Below, piece by piece: positions 12,914-25,500 of a DNA stretch of 64,000 bases. The notes under the pieces were generated by a model, which was not told the DNA's origin, searched no databases, and was given only the letters and a program-made list of their open reading frames with translations. Numbering within the stretch: position 1 is the first letter of the stretch; every line of letters starts with the position of its first letter. Position numbers and translations under genes: made by a program. The DNA is from Saururus chinensis. Its lineage: Eukaryota > Streptophyta > Magnoliopsida > Piperales > Saururaceae. The stretch spans positions 5,694,968 through 5,758,967 of the forward strand of contig CP141141.1 of NCBI GenBank assembly GCA_035235625.1, written 5' to 3'.

Positions 12914-13122
12914 ACAGCATTTGCGGTGTCAAAAAATATTTTTTTCTTGTTCATCGACGCTCACCGATGAGTCACCTCCGGTCAGCTCCCGCCGGCAAGT
13001 TCCATTCACCACCGATGACTCCCAGCACACCGGAATAGTGTATCACTATTCTAGTGTTCATTTATTACTCTCTACCTTAAAACTTGATATAGTGGAAACC
13101 TAAGGGCAGTTTGGTCCATAAA

Positions 13123-13202
13123 CAGGTTATATAGCATTTCTGTTTAAAATCCAGGGTATATGGAATTTTTCATTTTTTGGACAAGCAATATAGAAAAAAC
13201 TC
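13123..13202 (-). repeat. MULE right terminal inverted repeat
   Basis: Reverse complement of 7618-7697 with about 20 percent mismatch. Followed directly by the second copy of the 9-bp target duplication (13203-13211). Confidence 0.8.
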
Positions 13203-13211
13203 AAAAACAAA

Positions 13212-13699
13212 AAAAGAAGAAACATAATTACGAATGTATCCTCACAATGTACAAAGAAGAAACCTATTTACCAATGTGTCCTCACCTAGTATAACGAAGA
13301 AGCCTATTAATCCTGTTAGGATGCCTGGCGTATGTAGAGGTGTGTTATTTTGAATCGTTGATCGCATGCCCATAAAACTCATAGGGCAGGTAGGTGTTTA
13401 TAGGTAAGGGAATTTTAGTCACCCACCTGCCCCTTGTTTGATGCAAGCTGTCAAATCATGATCCATTAATTCACATCGCATCAAGCTCATATTTTTTAAT
13501 ATAGAACCTCACACATTAACTATTTTTAATATTAATAATTCAACATGGACTGACATGCTATTGCTAGTTGCATAAGCCCTGCTATCTCCCGTCTTCACTA
13601 TCATCCATTGCATATATTGTTGATTTTATATTAATTTTACATTTGCTCTATTCCTATGAGATGGATATCGAGTATGGCATGATATTGTATCATAAGTTA
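13212..13699. other. Intergenic sequence, no gene
   Basis: AT-rich sequence between the MULE and Helitron copy B. From about 13610 on it is homologous to about 1740-1815, that is, the duplicated unit starts here. Reading frame 13568-13753 runs into the Helitron end and is not convincing. Confidence 0.4.
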
Positions 13700-14531
13700 C
13701 TAGCAACACGCATTACGAGTATAAATACAGATTATATAACAAAAAATAAATAAATTAAAACTAAAATATGCATAAAAGAAATGTCTCTCTTGCATGTTAT
13801 AGTTATAATATATGCTTTTAGGATCATAATGATCATAAATTACACTTACATATAACTATAAATGTTATACTTACCTTTAAACACTCAGAGTACACAACTG
13901 CGAGTTTAAATTTTATAGGATTAATATCAAGTTATAGGTTGGTGAAGACAATGGTGTCAAATAGTTTTGCACCATGGAATGCATCATTTATATTGAGAAC
14001 TAGTTTGGCGGTAGGTTTTATCTTAATGAGCTCCTTGAGTTTTCTAATAGTGTAAAAAATATGTAATCCAAATATGTGTAATATAAAGAAAAATAAAAAA
14101 ATATATTATTATGATGTGTGTTTTATGTGTGGGACCCAAACAAATTAGAGAAAATATAATCACGTGGGATTCTCATTTGATAGAGATCGTCAATAGTTTT
14201 CTAACAATACTAAAAACGCACAAATCGAAGTTCAAGAGTATAAGATATAGCCTTACAAAGTTAAAATCAACATAACTTAAAAAGTAGGGCACGTGTTGTA
14301 TCATCAACTAGTATTAGGTTGGCATGTGGTTGCCATCTAAAAGAACCCAACTAAATAATTTTACTAAAATAACCACATCACATACTAATTTGGATTTGTA
14401 TTGTAGGACATTATAGGAAAATGTGACAGCAATATAAGAAATTTGGCAAAAATCCACTGTCATTCAATGGACAATATAGGTATTGTAGAAAAAATTTATC
14501 AACACTCAATTTGCTATAAATATTAGTATGA
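13700..14531 (-). mobile_element. Non-autonomous Helitron, copy B
   Basis: On the minus strand it starts TCATACTAATATTTATAGCA after an A and ends ACTCGTAATGCGTGTTGCTAG before a T. A short palindrome precedes the CTAG end, as in Helitrons. 832 bp, non-coding. Confidence 0.7.
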
Positions 14532-14827
14532 TTCATAAAAATGTGTTGGCTTGCTTTGCCTACTAATGTTGTTTGTTATTTATAAGGTGCTTCGCTTTTG
14601 CTAATGCTATCAAATTTATGACTATGCATTTTAGATTAATTTTTATTTTTAGTTATTCAATTATGTATTGTGGATTAATCTTTTATATCTTGTGTTTAGG
14701 TGAAAGTTAGATCAATGGTTAAAATTAACATGTGAATTTTTATGTTGCATTCCAAAATTATAGTGTAGAAACTCGTCCTCAAATGTAGGATTATGGCGTG
14801 CATTATGAAACCATAGTTTTTAAAGAA

Positions 14828-15990
14828 AAATTTACCAAAATGACCTTTGAGTACATTGTAATAAAAAAGATGTGTATTTCCTTGTAATATACAAAACAAC
14901 CCTATACACATGTGAACCTTCACATATGTGGCATGAATTATCTTCACCTCCTCCTCGGCAATCACCTTTTCCTCCTCCCCTCTTCTACCACCACCATCTC
15001 CTCCTCCTCCTCCCCTCCTCGATTACCTCCTCTACATCCTTCCTGGAATTTAACAAGACTGGTCACAAACTAGCTAATGGAGCTATTAATAAGTTTTCTT
15101 TCTCACAAGATAAAATCTTAAAAAATGAACTAAAAAACATGTTAAACTTTTTAAAACTAAGAGAGTTATTTTTACTTGATTCTAAACATTTTGTAATGCT
15201 AACCCAAACCTCATATTGACAATCAATTGTTAAAAATCAAATTTATAATAATAAAAGAAATATAAGACAATATTATGAGTGACAATATCTCGCTAAGTAT
15301 TTACAATGGACTATTTTAACAAACTAAATAAAAAATAAAACAAATTTTAAATACGTGACTGTCGACTGTTAGCTATGTCAGATGTCAAATGTCTCAACTA
15401 TCAACTAACGTAATGTCTAGCACCAAAGAACACTTCTTCTCCAATGCCAACAATGAGGATATTCTTCTTCAGCACTAGCAATCTTTTACTGAAACGTGAC
15501 AATCAGCAATTAGGATATTCAACAGTCAAAAAATTGACAATTGCATGTTTGAAATATGCTTTATTTTTTATTTTATCTATTTAATTTTTTGAGAAAGTTT
15601 ATTAAAAGTACTTGGGGAGAAATTGTCACTCGCAATATTGTCTTATATCTCCTTTATTACAAGAAATCTAAATGTCAACTATTAGTACAACGCTTGGGTT
15701 AGCATTAAAAAAATTGAGGTGAAGAAGTCAAATGAAACGGAGCCGGTAGTGGAGATTGCAAATGCAACAAAATCGAAGGTAGAGGTGGCAGAGCCAATAG
15801 CAGTCAAAGCCAAAACTATGAGAAAAGAGAAGTTCTGGGTTGGTGAAGTTAAAATGATAAAAATATGGAATATTATAGACAATTCTTACCACGTGTAGAA
15901 GTTTACACATGCATAAAGCCATTTTAGGTATTACAAGGTACAATAAGACATTTTGTGTACTACAATGTATTCAAGGGCCATTTTGGACCC
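14828..15990. mobile_element. Long-inverted-repeat (foldback, Mutator-like) element, copy B
   Basis: About 1.16 kb with arms of roughly 500 bp: 14828-15360 is answered by the complement of 15540-15990. Left end ACCAAAATGACCTTTGAGTA, right end the complement of CCAAAATGGCCCTTGAATAC. This is the uninterrupted version of copy A. The short centre (about 15360-15540) has ATTCTTCT/ACTGACAA-like words. No coding region; the exact target duplication is not clear. Confidence 0.6.
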
Positions 15991-16579
15991 CTCTTTGCAG
16001 TTGGCAAACAAAAAGGCATTTCCAATAGAAGGTCCATCTATGGACCCATTAATCTACTCCATTGTTCCTATTGCCAGTATGACCTTGATTACCATTAGAT
16101 GTTATATCCAACTTCATATGCTGCCCAAGATAATAGGATTTTTCAAAAAAAAATCTTCTGTTCATGATACTATGTATAGCTTTTCCATTATACAAATGAT
16201 TTTTGCATTGACTACAAAATGGTGACATACAAAATCCTTGTTGTCAACCGGAGGATTGATGGTGCCATATTTGTGGTTAACACTATCTTGAAAGAAAAAA
16301 GGTCCAATAGAAAGCACAAGAAAGAAAAGTAAACGCCAATCTCAAGACTCTAAGTGATTTAAATGAAATATTGAAGACCATAATAAACACTCTCAGAACG
16401 TACAGATACAATACAAAATTTTTCTGCAAGGCAACATTAAGCACATCTCCATAGAAATAATTTCCACTGATTATAGAAGTAACATATTCTTTGCAAATAA
16501 AAAATAAAAAATAGAAACATGTAGCCTAAAAGGACATTGACCACCCCTCCCAACGCCTCTTAAACCATATCCATATACG
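15991..16579. other. 3' flank of PAT10
   Basis: Probably holds the 3' untranslated region of the minus-strand PAT10 gene, which stops at 16580. No other gene or repeat recognised. Confidence 0.4.
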
Positions 16580-19500
16580 TCAACAACATCGACATGTCAT
16601 AACATCAGCGCATGTATACGGTTTTGCCTTAGATTCCAGTTCCTCGGCAGTCGGCAATGGTTCAATCATATAAATGCTGCTCCTTGAGCAGCAAAAGTTG
16701 TAAATATTTCTGCACAGACCTTTACTGAAGGGATACACCCTCTCAGGAATTCCCCTAAAAATTATAGAAAGAATGTCAGTGATTGTGCAGAAAAATTACT
16801 CTCTCCATTTTAAGGTTAATCAGTCATACCTAAGATAAAATATCCGACGCCTCCTGACCAGTTCATAAGTGGTCTGATTGGTGAGTATCAGATAACTGCA
16901 GAGCAAAAAACAGAGAATCAGAGAGTATATCTATCATGAAACAGTGGGTTCATCATATTAATCCAAGGAACTATCTTAAAGTAGAAAGCATTCAATACAT
17001 AATATCCCTAGTTTCCATAACAAACATATTAAACAAGTTAAACAGCTTCCAACTGAGTTGAACATTTCTGTTATATGACAATTTGACATATGGTAATAAA
17101 AAATCCTTTAGAAATAGGGGAATATAAGACACTACATGTATAACAAAGCTTATGTCCTTCCTTACCTGTGAAAAAGAAGAAGCAAGAGCAGAAAAATAAT
17201 GGTGAGGAACAATATTGCCACAAAAATTATCATAATCGCGTCCTTCCACCTGATTCAACATAAATTTAACATCTCAAACTCAAAATTAAATAGCAACCCG
17301 AGTCTGGAAAACTAAGGCAGAATTCCGCTTGAATAGCAGTACAAACTGAGAGAGAGAGAGAGAGAGACCATGCTTTTGGCGTACTGGCCTTCAGAAATGT
17401 GATGTATAGGACAACAGTCCAAACACATAACACTGTTTCTTCAAAGATATACCACCTGAAATGAGAAAGTTTAAGAACATTTCTGCCCAGAGACTTACAC
17501 TCCAAGTGATATGTAGTTTTCTCACAAAAATATATCAATATTTTGCATGTGAGCAACGCAAAACCTGAGTAGCTAATCCACAGATGGTTAGGGTGAAGCA
17601 TAGATGATGTGGTTTTTTAACTTTATGGTTCCACGTGGTATCAACAACCTTTAGCCTTTCCTCTTCACAGGAGTAAGAAGCCATTGCCAATAAATGAATA
17701 GTTCTGTTAAACAACAGCTGAAGTACCAGTAAATCTTCAGGCACATATGAGGAAAATGTAATTCTGTAGGCCCATTTCCACACTCCCCACCCACCATAGC
17801 AGTGAACATATAATCTTTATCAGACAAACCACACCAATGCTTCTCCAAGTTCCTTTACAATTATATATGACGATTTGACATATGCCCAATTTCCTATTTT
17901 GCAAAAAAAGGTAGCCATCACACCATGTTAGATCTACCAAATACCTCTGTTAGAACCTTAATTCCATCTGCACTCTAATCTTTCCTCTTTCTTCCTTTTC
18001 AAGTACTCTCGAAACTTGTCTCACAACTTTCTCTCGTTCTGTTTTGCCTCTGTGCCAACATGCCAACACATGCTACACTTCCCACTACAAACATAAGCAA
18101 CTGATTTCAGAGCATATGAACCACTATGATATAATATTTCATATGGCCTCTTTTTATTATTGTCACCCTGGTATGTGAGAAGTTATGCATTCTTAAGATA
18201 TGACATAAATTTTATCCGAGATGATCCCAGCCTCTCCCCCTGACTTTTTTGACATTTTTATCCACCAATGTTAACAAACCCTTCTCTGAATTTTTCTACA
18301 AAACATAAGAAACTCCCAAGCCAATTTAATATGTATTTAAAAGCAAAATACTGCTTCCTTCTGCACAATAAGAATTGTACTATATATTATATAAAATGCA
18401 GAATTCACAACTGATTATGATTTCTATGCATTAACTGTTAGAATATAAGATGCAAAAAATATCGAAGCCTAGATGGAAAAAATATAATCAAACAGTTTGT
18501 CACCAATTAACAAAGTAAACAAAAACAAAATCACAAAGAATGTACACACTAGAACTACCATATAGAGTTGGCATTAAAAATATCATATAATGTGTATACC
18601 AAAATCGGCAGTGGTTCCCTTGCCCTATGCATGTGCCAAGCCACACACAATGATGATCAAACTGAAGAACACATTTATCACAATCATGACAATGTTTTGA
18701 TCGTGGAGGCTGCAGGGAACAAATAACATATCAACAATTGTAATATTGCTTATCAGCAAAAGACCCAAAATATTAAGATATCAGGAAAAAACAATAAAAT
18801 ATTATATTTCTGAAGTTAATATTAGTTTCTGAGACATTGTTAAAGAAATATTTATACAGAAATAAAAAAAGGGAGCATTGCAATTGCAGAAAATTAGATA
18901 ATAATGCCCTATTTCTACCACTCGGAACTAAGAAACTCGCAACAGGAGCAACTTCCCCCTTCCCTCCCAGTGGAAGTTATATGAGTCTTCCCATTCTTAA
19001 GATAACAAAGTAGTTTTACATTATTTGTTGAATTTCTAGACCAATACCTAGGGAAAAGCTTGCAAAATATGTATTTTTAAAAAAATTGTAGAACTACAAG
19101 TAGGCAGTCAGGTGCAGCTGCTTCATCCACATCACCATATGCTAGTTATTTGAAGCCAATGGCTAGCAAGACTCAAATATCCTAAATGTCTTTTACTAAA
19201 AATAACTTGCACTTGCATGCATTTTGTTTATTTCTCTAATTATATGTTTATTTACTCATTATTTACTTTTGTAAATTTCAAAATTAATAGAAAAAGTGTA
19301 TGATGAAGCTGATTTCCTTGGATGGTTGAGTCAGGACTCATGATAGGCATGTGAGATGAAAATCTTGCCAGTGCCTTCTCCAATGGATCTTGTAGCATCA
19401 TAATTATGTATAACAGTCAAATGGTGATCTAAAATCCACATCATTGGCCCCACATAGCCAAGATAATGCATAGATGATGATGATTTTTTTTTAAGTTCAA

Positions 19501-22500
19501 ACAGAGAAACGCACTAGCATAGTAAAATTTATACTAAAGATACTTGACATCAAATTCATTTAATTAGATTGATGCACACCATGCACTTGCTTATTTGAAT
19601 CCTCTCAATCAACCAATCAAGCATAACCACTGCCAAAAAGAGCACTCATAAACAGATGGCCCTTAAAACAAGCAATGGTCCCCTTCTCAGAATCCATTTA
19701 CTTATTATGCAATCAACGTAGATCATCTTTTGTCCATGCCCAATGGAAACTAGTCAACAGAAAAACCAAAGCAGAAGCCACAGCTAGGGATTTCTTTATA
19801 GATTAGTTAAACAGTGAAACAAACAATGGCAATCTAAATGCATTTAATGTCTTCTTTTACTTCAAATTTCAGTTCAAATTACTCAAATCTGGAATAATCT
19901 AGTAAATATTGCATGGATAAGCCTGCAATAGCAAATCAATACCCCATTCTACACCATTCTGGAGAGGAACACAATTATGCCACTAAGATCAAAGCTTGTA
20001 ATAAGTGTTAGAGGAGCATTTGCTCTTGTGCTCAAGTATTTGTTCAAGTCGTTAATATAGAGTTTAGATTATTAAGGGGTAGTTCAGTCATTAATGTGCA
20101 ATCTTATTTTCCTATTGGTCAGCCCTTCACTTGCGAAAGTATTATAGTATTTTCTTGTAATTGGCAGCTGAGGTGTATTAGAGGCTAACCGAACCCGTTT
20201 TGTATTATTCTTCTCTTTCATGAACAAAATACAGAGAGTTCTTCCTCTTTCTAAAACCCAAATTCTCTTAATTCTTTAATGGCAGGTGAGGCAAGGGGAT
20301 TCTGATTTGGTTATTTGTTTGAATACATCTGTGATTATTGGTTCAAGAGAGGGGGGTTGCAATTTGGTTGTCTGCACTATTATGAGAAGAGCCGCCACCA
20401 AATACATATGTGAAACTGATAATTGTTTCTGTTGGGGAGTGTTTTTCTTCATAGTCCCTTGGTCGTGCAACCCCTGCTGGATTGCTTCTGAGAAGTTTGA
20501 GAGCCTATGCATCATCTGCACCTCTACTTTCTGATTGGTGGTCAGGAGACGTACTATGTTATGCCTGTTTTGTCCACATCCGACAGTGACTTCTGTGACA
20601 GCTTTCCACACTCAGTTGAGAATGGATTTTGAATTCGCCCTCTTCTGAATTTTGGTCCAGGAGTTTTGCCCATACAACCTGCAACCCCCATAAAGCCTAC
20701 CGACATGACACTATTTACTAAGTCCAAACCTAACATTACTTGGGATGAATGCAGTTATGGCCATGAAGGCTTATTGGAAGGCACAACACTCCAGGCAAGA
20801 TGTCTTTCAGCATCATCTCAGCCTTCTAGTTGTCCTGCGACATTCCAACCCGCTAGTACTTTTCAGCAAGGTCATGGACCTTGGCTTTCTGGTAGTATTC
20901 CATTGATTGAGAGCACTGTTTCTACTACATCCGCTTCCTCAATAGCTTCTTTGCAATCTAAAAGTACTACCCTTGAGATTCAGTCTATCCTTGTTCCTAC
21001 TATTTGATGCAGCAGAAAATAGGAAACAGCAAATCTCAACAGAAAACTCACTCAGAAGCTATCGATATCAAGAAAACACAGTAACACACAGGAAGAATGG
21101 AAAAAGAACAGGAGATTTTCTATTCAGATTTCTGGAGTACAAGAATAAAGCTTGAATCCACAAGCTGATTGTTACAAAATGGAAAGAAAATTACAGGTTG
21201 AATCCATAACCCAGCTCAAATCCATGAGCATACAAGAAATAGGAAAATTTCTGGATTCAGTAAGTTCTTCAAATTCGAATGTGCTCCTCTTCAGTCCTTT
21301 CTTCCTTCTTATTCTCTCTCTGGCCTCCTCCCTGGCACAACGGACGCTGACATTCTGTTATAAAAAATTCTGGACAAAAGACAAGTCTGCCCCTTCTATT
21401 GTTCCTGTCTAAACAGCCTGTACACGCTGGGACAGAAATACCCTTGTACCCTTTTTGCAGGGAGCCAACTGGAAGCTGTGACACAGGCTGTGAAATAGGG
21501 ATTAAAAGACTAATCTGGGATTAGATTGGGAGGATGAGAGGACTGAAATATCCCTCTGCGTCACTATTAGGTACTCCTGTCTCTCCATCTACTTTTATGT
21601 CTGTCATTGATTCAGGTTTGCCTTCTACATCTGAATGTTTACATATTTCTCCGTCAACTTGGATTTTTTACTCTTGGGCCACCAATCATGTTACATCTAA
21701 TTCCTCTTATATGTGTCATTGTGGTCTCTCCTTTGAGTTTACCTCTGTTCATATTGCCAATGACAGTTCTACGTCTTTGTCTAGTGTCGGAACTATTAAG
21801 TCTCCTAATTTGTGTTATTCAAATGTTCTCCATGTTCCCCAGCTAGCCCTCAGTATCTTGCTAAACTTGGTTACTAGGTTGTGTTTTCTTCTTCTAGTAT
21901 TTGAGCAGGATATGAAGACAGGCCAGTAAAGTGGGACTGATCATGGATCAGTTGCATGTTCCGACCGCTACTGGTGTTCAGTCTACTAGGGGGGGTTTGT
22001 GTCTTAGTTCTGTGTCTTCTTTTTATTTATAGCATTCCTGTTTAGGTCACATTTCTTAAGCTAGATTACAGTATTTAATTTCTACCTATGCTTTAGGACA
22101 ATTAGATGTTAGTGATATTTCTGGATTCATTGGCTGCAAACTTAAAAAAATTACAGCTTTATCATTTCCATAAAGTGATTTGGTATCTGCTAATCCATGA
22201 GACTTAATTCACTATGATGTTTGGGGACCTACTGCTGTGTCTACTAAAGGTGGAGCATGATATTATGTGGTGTTTGTTGATGATTGCACTCATTAGCATT
22301 GGATTTACCTCATGCAGCGTCACTCTGATCTTGGTGTTCACCGTGATTTTATTGCCACAATGTGCACACAATTTCAAGCTTGCATTATGGTAATTAAATC
22401 CAACTCAGGTGGTGAGTAATTGTCATCAGATTTTTAGGTTGTCTTTGCGTATGAGGGCATTCTCCATTAGCTGTCTTGCCCTCGCACACTAGAGCAAAAT

Positions 22501-25500
22501 GGGGTTGCCAAACACAAGCACTGCCTATCCTTAAGATAGTTAGGTCCTTGTTACTTAATGCTGAGGTTCCTACCATCTTTTGAAGTAAAGCTATTTTTAC
22601 TACCATATATTTGATTAACTGCATCCCTTCCTCTGTGACTGCAGGGAAGACCCCTAATGTCTTTTTCATACTTACCTTGATTAGCACTCGTTGCGTGTTT
22701 TTGGATGTGCTTGTTTTATTTTATTATCTGTTGTGGCATGCAGTAAGTTGTCCTTTAGGTATTGTTTATGTGTTTTCTTAGGCTATGCTATCGGGCAAAA
22801 GGGTAATCAATGTTATGACCCTGTCTCCAATAAACCCAAGTTCCTCATTATGTTATTTTTATAGAGCGTGTGATTTATTATAATAGACCAAATCGAGATC
22901 CACCTGTTGATAAGTCTGAGTTACTTTTCATTGATCCTTTTCCAGTGTGCATGAAGGATTGTATTAAGTTTCTTGATGTGTCTAATTTGTCTTTGACGCA
23001 TCCTCCTGTGGTGCAAGTATACCAGTGTACATTAGGCCAAAAATGCAAAATCGTTAGCCCAAGAGGTTCGGGACCAACTGGATCCTAACCCAAATGCTTC
23101 CAGGCCTACTCTTGTGCTTGCCTCTTGTTACGGTGCCCCCTGTTCTGCCTGCTCCCAATTTTTCTTCTACGTCTTTAAGTTTTGCCTAGCCTGTTGGAGA
23201 TTCTTCTGATTGGGATGACGTCTCTGTTCCTTGTTATTTCTCTCATTTCCCTTCCTTTTATCTATTCTTCACTCTCTTCATGAGCCTTGGTCCTATAAAA
23301 AAACTCCGTCAAACCCAACTGGCAAAGGGCGATAGAGGAGTTAGATGCATTACATAAGACTAGTGCTTGGCACTTTCGTCTCCTGCCTAGTAAGCATACT
23401 ATCGGCTGTAAGTGGGTAAACAAAATAAAAATTGTACGACAACTCTCATAAATGGTACAAGGATAGGTTGGTTGCCAAGGAGTTTCCACAGGAGTATAAT
23501 TTTGACTATGAGGAGACCTTTGCCCAGTGGACAAGATGACCATTGTCCATACTCTCTTATATACTGCCTCAGTTCTTTAGTGGCCATTATATCAAATAAG
23601 TGTCAAATATGCATCTTTGAATGGTGATCTTGAAGAAGAGGTGTACATAAACCCCGCACAGATCTTCCTCACAAGGGTAGTCAGATTTGCCAATTGTTTT
23701 GTAAATTATATGGTCTCAAACAGGAACCCAGGGCCTCATGTGAGATGTTCAATACAATTCTATATCATTTGGGGTTGTATTCTAGTGCTCATGATTTAGT
23801 CTTCTTCTTCAAGGATTCTTCTGTTGGGCGGATTCTTCTTTTGCTTTATGTGGGTGACATGATAATTACGCGTGATGGCTCACTAGGGATTGCTTCTCTT
23901 AAGGCTCAACTTCAGGAGCTCTTTGAGATAAGGATCTTGGTTTCTTGTGGTATTTTCTAGATATTGAGCTGGCATAATCTCATAGAGCTATTTGATATCT
24001 CAGTCCCAGTATGTTCCTAACACCATTGCTTGGTCGGGTTTGACCGACTAGGCCTATTGAGAGTCCTATGGAAGTGGACTTGAAGTTGGACCTTCAAGAG
24101 GGTGTTCCTTTGGATAACCCTATCCACTATGAGGAGGTTGTTGGGTCATTGTTATATTTCACTATTACCCGATCAGACATTCAACATGTAGTTCATGTGG
24201 TTAGTTAGTTTTCTTTCACTCCTCCAACGACACGACTCATTAGGCAATTGTTCCACATCCTACATTACGTTTGTGGCACTTTGACTCTTTCTTTCTTTGA
24301 TCTGGTTTTGAGGGCCTTTTCAGATGCTAACTAAACTAGTGATGGAGTAGACCGAAAATCCACCACTCGCTATTGTGTTTTCTTGGGTGATTGACTTATC
24401 TTGGAAGAGTAATTATTGAGGCTGAATACCATGCTATGGTTTCTATTATTGTTGAGGTTGTGCAGCTTGGATGGCTCCCTTGCTGGTATGGGTGTGTCTT
24501 GTACTGGTCCTACACTTATGTATTGTGACAGTAAGAGTACCATTCATATTGCCCACCAAGGTTCGCAATTTCGTGAGATCTTGGAAAATCTTGGCAAGAT
24601 CCTGGTCTCGGTAGGGATATTAAGTAAAGAGACCATGTAATCAAGCTATTTTGCATTTTTACGCAGAAATTCTTGGCCAGACTTGCCATTTCTCACCAAG
24701 ACACAAGATAGTCAAAATTATACATGAAAAAACCTTTCTCGAAGATCGAAATGATGAGATCATTTTACATGACCTCTCTGAGATCTATCCGGAATCTCTC
24801 CAATATCTCTTTTCTTTGGCTGACTGAGATGAGACCATGTAATCTGTCCGAGGACATGAAGCATATTGCAATTACTTGTAACTATGTGTGCCACCATCTC
24901 CATGCTAGGACCCTGACGCTACCTCAAAATCAGACCTTCTATCAGCTAGTTGATTTCTTCACGAAGCCTCATATTGTTTCCCACTTTCAAATCCTGTCAG
25001 CAAAGTCTCGATGTTGACAACATCTAGAGTTCAAGTGGGGGTGTTAAAGGAGTATTTTCTCTCATCTTGTGTATTTGTTTGTCACTAGTATAGAGTTTAT
25101 ATTAATAAGGGGTAGTTTAATCATTAGTTTGTAATCTTATTTTCTTATTGGTCAGCCCTTTACTTGTAAAGGCATTACAATATTTTCATGTATTGGCACA
25201 ATCCAGGTCTATTAGAGGCTGGTCAAACCCTTTTCGTATTATTCTTCTCTTTCATTGTAGCAATATAACGAGTTCATCCCCTTTCTCTCAAACCCTAGTT
25301 CTCATAATTCTATCAATACAGACGTAGAAATTCCCTAGTTCTCATAATTCTATCAAGACAGATGTAGGAATTATGACAGATGAACATGTTCCTTTAAAAT
25401 CAATATGATAATGTCAAGATAATAAACATGCCAAGGGTTGTTAAGCACTTCCCCTAAAAGCTTATGTTGTTAGGAAAGGAATAACTCTTATGTTAACATA

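Larger units (their letters stand above)
7618..13202. mobile_element. Mutator-like element (MULE), 5.6 kb, with 9-bp target duplication
   Basis: Terminal inverted repeats of about 80 bp (7618-7697 and 13123-13202), about 80 percent identical by eye, start GAGTTTTTTCCATATTGCC on both sides. The 9-mer AAAAACAAA flanks the element exactly on both sides (7609-7617 and 13203-13211), the size expected for Mutator. Inside are a minus-strand relic of a MURA-type transposase starting near the right end and a plus-strand DUF1985/PMD-like gene starting near the left end, so both are read inwards from the repeats. The spacers are full of ATCGTGT-like motifs. The DDE catalytic part of the transposase is not visible, so the copy is non-autonomous. 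Confidence 0.85.

Noticed and set aside
17266-17940. Several minus-strand frames of 60-110 codons
   Set aside because: They are PAT10 exon 8 read on into its flanking introns, or pure intron 7; no separate gene.
20001-25320. Clear target duplication for the copia fossil
   Set aside because: ATAAG and ATACA match at only three of five positions, too weak to assert.
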